In this document: positions 1-5,587 of the stretch, piece by piece
Numbering within the stretch: the first letter of the stretch is position 1
How the letters are laid out: each line of letters begins with the position of its first letter
NCBI GenBank assembly: GCA_007119395.1
Contig: SKPS01000087.1
Location: forward strand, 1-5,587
Source of the DNA: Lentimicrobiaceae bacterium
GTDB lineage: Bacteria; Bacteroidota; Bacteroidia; Bacteroidales; SKPS01
Length of the DNA: 5,587 nucleotides
Direction: 5' to 3'
Position numbers and translations under genes: made by a program
Notes under the pieces: generated by a model
The model's input: the letters and a program-made list of their open reading frames with translations, nothing else
Told to the model about the DNA's origin: nothing
Database searches by the model: none

Positions 1-647
1 AATGGTTCCACGAAGGGGTGCAGATACCCAATGCTGACAACTACGTGCTGGCAGCAAAACAGGGCGGCAACTACACCGTTGAGGTGACCAGCCCCATCGG
101 CTGCAGCAAACTGTCTGATCCCTTCCTGGTGACCATCCACCCGGCTCCGGCAGTGCACCTGGGCGGTGACACCGCCGTACTGCCCGACCAACAGGTTACG
201 CTCAACGCGGGGGCAGGTTTTAACGCCTACCTGTGGAGCACAGGGGAAACCATGCAATCTATCACCGTTGACTCCAGCGGTGTGGGCATCGGCGTGAAAA
301 CCGTATGGGTACAAGTAACCGACAACTATAGCTGTAAAGGAACCGACACCATCCTGATCAACTTCACACCACACCCCTCAGTGCTCAACCTCCGGGATGA
401 AGCCACCTTAAGCATCTACCCCAATCCAAATGATGGAAGATTCTACATTTCTACGGAAGGGTTTACCGGTGAAGCGGATTTGAGGGTCTTCTCCCCAACG
501 GGAGCTTTGATCCACACACAAAAGGTGTATGCCAACGGGCCGCCCGAAGTGGTTCAATTGCCTGCATCGGCTGCCACAGGAATCTATCTCCTGCATCTTT
601 CCACCCGGGATGGAATCCTGACACGCAAACTGTCGGTGATGCAGTAG
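1..647 (+). CDS. T9SS-secreted Ig/PKD-like surface protein, 3' end (5' truncated)
   Basis: This is the C-terminal 214 residues of a larger protein. The frame is open from the window edge, with the first full codon (Trp) at nt 3, and it ends at TAG 645-647. The GTG at nt 18 lies inside a domain and is not the start. Visible residues 1-45 are the end of an Ig-like module of the W-x-x-x-G-x-x-I-P-x-A type, with GNYTVEVTSPIGC. Residues ~48-122 form a second PKD-like module with VTLNAGAGF, YLWSTGE and a closing VTDNYSCKGTDTI. Residues ~135-214 are a type A T9SS sorting domain: IYPNPNDGRFYI, then LRVFSPTGALI, then GIYLLHL and a terminal RKLSV strand. In this family the tail directs export through the type IX system and anchoring at, or release from, the cell surface. 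The substrate or function of the missing N-terminal part cannot be read. The gene converges on the methylase gene. Confidence 0.88.
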   Translation, partial: WFHEGVQIPNADNYVLAAKQGGNYTVEVTSPIGCSKLSDPFLVTIHPAPAVHLGGDTAVLPDQQVTLNAGAGFNAYLWSTGETMQSITVDSSGVGIGVKTVWVQVTDNYSCKGTDTILINFTPHPSVLNLRDEATLSIYPNPNDGRFYISTEGFTGEADLRVFSPTGALIHTQKVYANGPPEVVQLPASAATGIYLLHLSTRDGILTRKLSVMQ

Positions 648-715
648 CTGTTTCTGTATTACGGGGTCGGTTTTCAATGGGTCATTCCCCCTCCCCTATC
701 GAGCCATGTAGAACT
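648..715. other. Convergent intergenic spacer
   Basis: This 68-bp gap separates the stop codons of two converging genes. It must hold whatever ends both transcripts, but I see no convincing stem with a U-run. The best pairing is GGGG at 663-666 with the C-run near 687-690 across a loop of about 20 nt, which is too weak to call a terminator. Confidence 0.5.
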
Positions 716-3700
716 TTACGAGAGTGGCCAACCTATATCTTTCATCATCAAATCAATCCTCCCCTGCACCTCCATGGTGGCAGCGATGGAGGTAGCGATT
801 TTGCAATAGATGGCCGGATCGGTCATCCGCCTACCTTTGCGGTCTTTCAGGTATTTCTCCATCACACGGTAACCCCCTACCTGATACTCCCATACGGACG
901 GTGTGACCCTTTCGAAATATTTGGTGCCATTGATGAACACACATTGGTTCTTCTCGTCGTAAACCGGCTTCTCAATGAAGTCCTCCCCAGTGCCGCGGTA
1001 TTTGACCACCGGCCTGTTCAGCACCTTGCTGTTGAGCAGGTGGAGTTGTGCCAGCTCTTCGCCCAGAGAGGCCAGTTGCAGAAACTGCTGATGGTCTTCA
1101 GTGAAGGGTATCCTGGGGAAATCGATCTTCAGAAATTCGGCATACGTTTCACGGTAGGTATTGCTGTATAGGATCGCATAACAATAATACATGATCTGCT
1201 CCGGGGAGGGCTTCTGTCCAAAGGCCTTCTCCAGCTTGTCAAACACCTTGTGTGCTATGTTGGGCCTTTTGCCACCCTCCCCATACCCCCCCTCCGGTTC
1301 AAACAACATCACACTCTGAAGGCCACCTCTTTTGCGCTTCTCTTCGGCGGGAGGATAGAGGTAGAGGGGGAAGAGGTAGCTTATCTCGGATGTTCTGTTT
1401 GAAATGTAGCAGCTTTCGATGATATCATTTGCCAGCAAAGCATGTTGCCATTCAGACGTCTTTACCTGACGCACAACGCTTAACCCCAAATTCCCTTTCA
1501 GCATGTGTTGCATAATATCCCTTCTGGGTCTTTCCACCACATCGTCAGAATAAAACAGATACTGCTTGTCAAATGGTCTGTACATCAACCTGACTATTTT
1601 TTCTTTATATTGAGGGTCGCTAGCCACATTTTGCCTGGCCTTTTTAATGTTCCAGGCACCCGTTGACTTCAATCCGAATGCCTCAGCAATAAACCCATCC
1701 TCAATCTGCAGATTGACAAACTGTTTCAAACGGTTTTCAAGGATGTGTGGATCAATGTCAATAGCAAACTTATCTCTGGCCGTCACAATCCCCACACTGT
1801 TCACCGGGAAAATCTCCTGCACGTTCATCCAAGTCAAATAGGATTCGAGCCCTTTGGTATGGGTTTTTTTCAGGAAATAGAAGGGTGACTTGGGCTTTTC
1901 AACTTGATAATTCCTCTTGGAAAACCTGGTGTGATCAAGCCAATGGTATTTCGTTTCGCGACGTCCGTAGAGATCATTGACAAACACTTTGCACCCTTTT
2001 TTGCCGGGTACTTTTGTCATGATGGCTATACTCACCCCCTGCCGGATGTCAAATACATTCTCATCTTTTCCCCCTTCAGGTGTTGTCTCTTTTTTCAGGG
2101 CGTTGCCATGAAGGTCTGTGATATAGATTTCATTGAACGTGTTTATCAGACTCTGTCTCATGCCCCGAAAGGTGGGGTTGTCGAGATAGCTGTGGTTGGT
2201 GATCATCGCAACGATGCCTTTGCCCGCTTTGTGGACTTTCCATTGGGCAAATCTCAGGAACTTCACATAATCGTCCTGTAGCCATTTGGGGTTTTTCTCT
2301 CCGAGTGGTTTGCCATCAACATGGTAATACCCTGTTGCTCCGTCCATTTGTTCTTTTAAAAGCTTCTCAGTCCAATCGCTTTTATTGGCTGAATGACCAC
2401 TATACGGCGGGTTACCCATGATCACCAGGATCTCTTCCTCTTTTTTGATACGCCCTGCCTGGTGACTCTCTTCGCTGAGGCTTTCGAGTCCCGGGATGCG
2501 GGTCTGCTGCAGGTCGTCCATGTCGAGGGTGTTGGTGAGAAAGAGCTTGAACCGTTCGTTCTCCTGCATGGTGTAGCCCAGCTCTTCGAGCAGGAAGCTC
2601 ACCTTGATGTGCCCGATGGCGTAGGGAGCCATCATCAGTTCGAAGGCGTGGAAGTTGGGGAGGATCTGTTCTGAGATGAGCTGGTGGATGCTCCCCTCGC
2701 CGTATTTGTGGCTGTACTCTTTCACCGCCAGCCTGATCGCTTCGGCGGGGAAGGTGAGTGTACCCCCCGCCGGGTCGAGCAGTGTGACCCCCTTGGAGGC
2801 GAGGCCATCCTCCTTGTCGAAATGGGTTTTGAGGATCTCGTGCACACTACGCACAATGTACCGCACCACCGGCTCCGGGGTGTAATAGACGCCCCGTTTC
2901 TCGCGGGTTGATGGGTCATATTCTGCCAGAAAGGTTTCGTAGAAATGTACGATGGGGTCCTCCCCCTTGCCAGCCCGGTAGTACTCCTGCAGGATGCTTT
3001 TCACGTCGGCCACATGGAGCACATCGGCCAGGTCGTCGATCATCACCTCCATGTTGCGGGGTAGGTCCCCTTGTGAGACGAACCGGAAGATGTTCCGGAG
3101 GATGCCGATGGTTTTGGGAATGAGGTCGTAGGCGAGTTTACGGTTGAAGCCGTTGGTGCTGCGTGTTCTGGCGGCGAACATGCCGTAGGTGATGGTCTGT
3201 GAGAAGAGGTCGGCGAAATCGTCCTCCTTCAGGTTGGCGATCAGGAAGCGTTTGAAGGTGTCGTAGAACCCGTAGAGCTCCCCTTTGCCAGCCTGCTGTT
3301 GCTCCATCTCCAGGGTGATCACCTCGTCGCGGAGAAAGCGGGTACGTTTGGCCAGCTCCCGTGCCAACTCCTCGGAGGTGCGTACGATGGGGAGCGAGAA
3401 GCTGAAGAACTTCTCCAGCAGGGTGTGGAACCTCTCTTCGTTTTCGGGCGGAGGTGCGATCCCCTCCAGTGCAAGTGAGCTGCGTGCCACGAAGGTCTTG
3501 TCGATAAGCTCACCGTTTCTATAGAGACGAAACTCGAAGAAGTCGGTCAGGATGAGGTTCGGAAAGGTGTTCCGGTAGCGCTTGAGCTGTTCGCTGTTCT
3601 CTAAGACCTCGAGGTTCTCGCCCGGCTTTTTGGCTTCGATATACCCCACAATGTTCTGCGTGCCGTCCCAGATCCGGAAGTCGGGGTTTCCGGCATCGGT

Positions 3701-3853
3701 CTTCTTGGGGAGGGTGGTCACCTGCGTGGTGTCGCGACCGGTGCCAACGGCAAACGTATCGATCATCCCGGCCAGAGCGCCGTAAATGCTCTCCTCCCTC
3801 GCATCGCCACGATCGAGGGTGCTAATGATTTCGCTGAGGTAATCACTGATCAT
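716..3853 (-). CDS. Single-chain restriction-modification enzyme (type IIG/ISP-like N6-adenine DNA methyltransferase with nuclease domain)
   Basis: This 1045-residue protein should both methylate adenine in its recognition site and cut unmethylated foreign DNA. In order: a PD-(D/E)xK-like nuclease in the first ~125 residues (NPD with D58, then E73-A74-K75); a helical linker (~140-315); an N6-methyltransferase core with motif X GVYYTP (321-326), AdoMet motif I DPAGGTLTF (360-368) and catalytic motif IV NPPY (481-484); VFDIRQGVSIAI (600-611); and a C-terminal specificity region with YRPFD (758-762), RPRRDIM (775-781), YLFPLYLYP (826-834) and VWEYQVGGYRVMEKYLKDR (987-1005), the signature of the type ISP C-terminal domain. 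Classical type ISP enzymes such as LlaGI are about 1,570 residues with an SF2 helicase between nuclease and methylase. No Walker A motif or helicase is present here, so the architecture is type IIG-like. ATG 3853 is the first possible start, since an in-frame TAA lies at 3866-3868; the upstream AAAGAAAG is only a weak ribosome site. The gene is intact and has no partner subunit nearby. Nt ~1381-2400 differs sharply in base composition. The recognition site cannot be predicted from sequence. Confidence 0.9.
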   Translation of the reverse strand: MISDYLSEIISTLDRGDAREESIYGALAGMIDTFAVGTGRDTTQVTTLPKKTDAGNPDFRIWDGTQNIVGYIEAKKPGENLEVLENSEQLKRYRNTFPNLILTDFFEFRLYRNGELIDKTFVARSSLALEGIAPPPENEERFHTLLEKFFSFSLPIVRTSEELARELAKRTRFLRDEVITLEMEQQQAGKGELYGFYDTFKRFLIANLKEDDFADLFSQTITYGMFAARTRSTNGFNRKLAYDLIPKTIGILRNIFRFVSQGDLPRNMEVMIDDLADVLHVADVKSILQEYYRAGKGEDPIVHFYETFLAEYDPSTREKRGVYYTPEPVVRYIVRSVHEILKTHFDKEDGLASKGVTLLDPAGGTLTFPAEAIRLAVKEYSHKYGEGSIHQLISEQILPNFHAFELMMAPYAIGHIKVSFLLEELGYTMQENERFKLFLTNTLDMDDLQQTRIPGLESLSEESHQAGRIKKEEEILVIMGNPPYSGHSANKSDWTEKLLKEQMDGATGYYHVDGKPLGEKNPKWLQDDYVKFLRFAQWKVHKAGKGIVAMITNHSYLDNPTFRGMRQSLINTFNEIYITDLHGNALKKETTPEGGKDENVFDIRQGVSIAIMTKVPGKKGCKVFVNDLYGRRETKYHWLDHTRFSKRNYQVEKPKSPFYFLKKTHTKGLESYLTWMNVQEIFPVNSVGIVTARDKFAIDIDPHILENRLKQFVNLQIEDGFIAEAFGLKSTGAWNIKKARQNVASDPQYKEKIVRLMYRPFDKQYLFYSDDVVERPRRDIMQHMLKGNLGLSVVRQVKTSEWQHALLANDIIESCYISNRTSEISYLFPLYLYPPAEEKRKRGGLQSVMLFEPEGGYGEGGKRPNIAHKVFDKLEKAFGQKPSPEQIMYYCYAILYSNTYRETYAEFLKIDFPRIPFTEDHQQFLQLASLGEELAQLHLLNSKVLNRPVVKYRGTGEDFIEKPVYDEKNQCVFINGTKYFERVTPSVWEYQVGGYRVMEKYLKDRKGRRMTDPAIYCKIATSIAATMEVQGRIDLMMKDIGWPLS
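1381..2400 (-). other. AT-rich composition block inside the methylase gene (candidate exchanged specificity module)
   Basis: Hand counts in 60-base windows give mostly 38-48% G+C across this block. Sampled windows give about 57-60% on the C-terminal side (1021-1080, 1261-1320) and 60-68% over most of the N-terminal side (2461-3720). Third-position G+C is about 51% in 43 codons from the block (near residues 622-664), about 85% in 39 codons near residues 268-307 and 75% in 20 codons near residues 929-948. The block codes for residues ~485-825. It begins right after catalytic NPPY and ends at YLFPLYLYP, and contains the second half of the methyltransferase and much of the presumed target recognition region. 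Transfer of this segment by recombination is an inference. Confidence 0.6.
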
Positions 3854-3921
3854 GTTGTACTTTCTTTATCAGGCTTTTATTGGAGGAAAAGACAGGTTTC
3901 AAGTGCCGGTTTTCCTGATAT

Positions 3922-3929
3922 CAAAGATA
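3922..3929 (-). promoter_or_regulatory. Bacteroidota-type -7 box upstream of the methylase gene
   Basis: On the minus strand these bases read TATCTTTG, a perfect match to the Bacteroidota housekeeping -7 consensus TAnnTTTG, 68 bases before the methylase ATG. The -33 TTG element is not clear: the region about 19 bases further upstream is only T-rich. A leader of roughly 60 nt would result. I see no operator or controller-protein site. Confidence 0.55.
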
Positions 3930-3992
3930 CGGTTTCTTGGGTTTAAAAATTAAATTTTCGCAGGCGAGCCTGTGTATTGAGCAAAAAAAAGC

Positions 3993-4000
3993 TACTTTTA
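3993..4000 (+). promoter_or_regulatory. Candidate -7 box for the thioredoxin-like gene
   Basis: TACTTTTA matches the TAnnTTTG consensus except at its last base and lies 28 bases before the ATG at 4029. The nearest TTG (3977-3979) is only 13 bases upstream, shorter than the usual 17-20, so support is modest. The short leader that follows is A-rich, which suits translation initiation in this phylum without a Shine-Dalgarno sequence. Confidence 0.3.
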
Positions 4001-4028
4001 TCCATTGAAAAAGCACAAAAACATCAAT

Positions 4029-5435
4029 ATGAAACTTCACATCAGCATCATAGCCATTATACTGGGGCTCATAACCTTTCAGTCCCACGCCCAACACACC
4101 ATCAAAGGCACATTCCCGCTGTTGGCGGGTCAGCAGGTACGTCTGGTTGGATTCGAGGGGTTTGATATCTACACCATTGACCAAACCAAGGTGAGCCAAG
4201 AGGGTATTTTTCAGCTCTCTTATGCTGAAAAGGATTTTGGCATGGGGTATTTGGCTGCTGAAGACAACAGGGCATTTTTTGTGATTCTTGCGGATGAGGT
4301 GTTGACATTGGAGGGGGAGGTGTTGTCGGTTCCTGAGGCGGTGACCGTTACCTCCGGGTTTCAGAACAAACTCTTCGGGCAGTATGCCACGGAGCATCCC
4401 CGGCGTGAGCAGGCGTTGAGTGCCTGGGTCTATTTGGAGAAGATTTACACATTGGATACGCTATTCAGCATCCACAGTGTACCGCGAAAAGCGATCGAGG
4501 CTGAGATGGCCAGAATCAGGACCGAGGACCGTGCTTTTCTCGAAGCGCTGGATCCCGAAAGCTATGTGAGTTGGTTCCTTCCCACCCGACGGCTGGTGAG
4601 CTCGGTGTCAACCATTGCCCAGTATCGTACTGGGGAGATACCCGAGACGGTGGAAGCCTTCAGGAGTCTCGACTATGCCGACCCGCGGCTCTATAAAAGC
4701 GGACTCTTCAAAGAGGCGATTGAGAGCCATTTCTGGCTGCTGGAAAACAGCGGTCGATCCCTTGACTCGGTCTATATTGAAATGCACCTCTCCATCGACC
4801 GGATGATGGATCACCTGGTGAAGGATGAGGAGCGGCTCAACGAGGTGACCGATTATCTGTTCAACCTGCTGGAGCGGCATAGCCTTTTTGGTGCCTCAGA
4901 GTACCTGGCGCTGAAGGTGCTCAACGAAGTGGGGTGCACCGTGGATGACAATCTGGCCAAGCAGCTCGAAAGCTACCGTGCCATGAAGCGTGGCAACAAA
5001 GCACCAGATTTTGAGTTTAAGACCGAACGGCTCATGCCTGGATTCCCCGATGCCGCAACAGCTCCCAATAGGCTCTCCGAACTGAACAATGAATACATCG
5101 TGGTGGTATTTGGTGCCTCCTGGTGCCCCATGTGCGTTGATGAGCTCAACCGGATAGCGCAAGCCTACGAAAATTGGAAAAAACATGATGTGGAAGTGGT
5201 CTTCGTCTCATTGGATGAGAACAAAAGGTCTTTCACCGATTTTGCCGGTCACTTCCCCTTTATCAGCATCTGCGACTACGGAAAATGGAAAAGCCCCGTG
5301 GTGGAAGCCTATTTCGTGTCAGGAACACCCACCATGTACCTGCTCAACAACGAGCGAGAGATCCTGCTGCGACCCAACTCGTTCAACCAAATGGATGCCT
5401 GGGTGGATTGGTTTTTGGTGCAAGGGAATTTGTGA
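4029..5435 (+). CDS. Exported TlpA-like thiol-disulfide oxidoreductase with N-terminal DUF4369-like domain
   Basis: This 468-residue protein probably exchanges thiols and disulfides in the periplasm. I chose ATG 4029 over the in-frame TTG at 4005 because it puts a clean signal peptide at the N-terminus: MKLH, a hydrophobic core, then SHA|Q with likely signal peptidase I cleavage after residue 21. No lipobox cysteine is present. Residues ~22-105 are a strand-rich module with TIKGTF, GIFQLSY and FFVILADEVLTLEGE, resembling the DUF4369 domains that often precede TlpA-like domains in Bacteroidota. Residues ~105-318 are mostly helical and include the segment SSVSTIAQYRTGEIPE. Residues ~322-468 are a thioredoxin-like fold: GNKAPDF, the redox site W365-C366-P367-M368-C369, VEVVFVSLDE and the cis-proline loop T433-P434. 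Both active-site cysteines are intact. The partner protein is unknown. The gene is transcribed away from the methylase and ends at TGA 5433-5435. A role in cytochrome c maturation, as for some TlpA/ResA proteins, is possible, but nothing nearby supports it. Confidence 0.87.
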   Translation: MKLHISIIAIILGLITFQSHAQHTIKGTFPLLAGQQVRLVGFEGFDIYTIDQTKVSQEGIFQLSYAEKDFGMGYLAAEDNRAFFVILADEVLTLEGEVLSVPEAVTVTSGFQNKLFGQYATEHPRREQALSAWVYLEKIYTLDTLFSIHSVPRKAIEAEMARIRTEDRAFLEALDPESYVSWFLPTRRLVSSVSTIAQYRTGEIPETVEAFRSLDYADPRLYKSGLFKEAIESHFWLLENSGRSLDSVYIEMHLSIDRMMDHLVKDEERLNEVTDYLFNLLERHSLFGASEYLALKVLNEVGCTVDDNLAKQLESYRAMKRGNKAPDFEFKTERLMPGFPDAATAPNRLSELNNEYIVVVFGASWCPMCVDELNRIAQAYENWKKHDVEVVFVSLDENKRSFTDFAGHFPFISICDYGKWKSPVVEAYFVSGTPTMYLLNNEREILLRPNSFNQMDAWVDWFLVQGNL

Positions 5436-5440
5436 TAATT

Positions 5441-5512
5441 TGCTGATTAAAGTGCTAATAAACATTTGCAGGCCAAATCTTTTATTGAGGTGCTGATTGA
5501 AATGTGCTTATA
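5441..5512. repeat. Short imperfect direct repeat, two copies
   Basis: TGCTGATTAAAGTGCTAATA (5441-5460) recurs as TGCTGATTGAAATGTGCTTA plus TA (5491-5512). The first 8 bases are identical and the remainder is similar with a two-base insertion. The copies start 50 bases apart and flank the weak hairpin. With only two AT-rich copies, this may be a local duplication or chance. No protein-binding role is recognised. Confidence 0.35.
5464..5484 (+). terminator. Weak possible terminator after the thioredoxin-like gene
   Basis: ATTTG (5464-5468) pairs with CAAAT (5474-5478) around the 5-base loop CAGGC, followed by CTTTTA. The stem is only 5 bp and AT-rich and the T-run is short. It is placed suitably, 29 bases after the stop codon, but it is a marginal call. 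Confidence 0.22.
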
Positions 5513-5587
5513 CCCGTGGAGCAATCCCTTATACAACGTTTACGATACTGAAGGCTGGGTGTAGCATACGAAGGGGGTACATTTCTG

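Noticed and set aside
18..20. GTG as the start of the first gene
   Set aside because: The frame is open to the window edge and the upstream codons (WFHEG) complete an Ig-like module signature.
663..690. Possible shared terminator between the converging genes
   Set aside because: Only four G-C pairs across a loop of about 20 bases and no U-run on either strand.
677..1171. Open frame of 164 codons on the + strand
   Set aside because: It lies antisense to the conserved C-terminal region of the methylase gene, has no recognisable domain and has the composition expected of a shadow frame.
1904..2281. Open frame of 125 codons on the + strand inside the AT-rich block
   Set aside because: It is antisense to conserved methylase motifs such as VFDIRQGVSIAI, which explain the sequence better. 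It does not support a separate gene inserted in the block.
4005..4028. TTG start adding eight residues to the oxidoreductase
   Set aside because: The added residues are charged and would spoil the signal peptide. ATG at 4029 gives a normal one.
3921..4397. Open frame of 158 codons on the - strand
   Set aside because: It covers the divergent promoter region and the antisense of the signal peptide and first domain of the oxidoreductase, and no protein family is recognisable.
5497..5587. Short open frame running off the right edge
   Set aside because: About 30 codons with a TTG start only and no recognisable similarity, so chance is the simplest explanation.

Overview
The window looks like chromosome from a member of the Bacteroidota, probably Bacteroidales-like, although the sequence does not fix the genus. 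Three things point there. The first gene ends in a type IX secretion (Por) C-terminal sorting domain, which is found only in this phylum and its close relatives. The last gene has the layout of the phylum's periplasmic TlpA/thioredoxin-like proteins. A perfect Bacteroidota -7 promoter box (TAnnTTTG form) lies upstream of the large middle gene, and the starts lack strong Shine-Dalgarno sequences. Most of the coding DNA is moderately GC-rich.

Layout: (1) nt 1-647, + strand: the 3' end of a secreted, probably cell-surface protein with two Ig/PKD-like modules and a T9SS type A sorting domain. (2) nt 716-3853, - strand: a complete 1045-residue single-chain restriction-modification enzyme. It has an N-terminal PD-(D/E)xK nuclease, an N6-adenine methyltransferase and a type ISP-like C-terminal specificity region, but no helicase. 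It converges on gene 1 across a 68-bp gap. (3) nt 3854-4028: a divergent intergenic region with a good promoter box for the methylase and a weaker candidate for the next gene. (4) nt 4029-5435, + strand: an exported 468-residue thiol-disulfide oxidoreductase-like protein with a WCPMC active site. (5) nt 5436-5587: a non-coding tail with a weak hairpin and a short imperfect direct repeat.

The three genes do not form an operon and show no shared pathway. The restriction-modification gene stands alone between two ordinary envelope genes, as expected of a self-contained defence gene. The most notable observation lies inside it. The segment coding for residues ~485-825 (nt ~1381-2400) is much more AT-rich than either flank, in synonymous positions as well as overall. 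Its edges fall on conserved motifs: NPPY on one side and YLFPLYLYP on the other. This suggests replacement of a specificity module by recombination.
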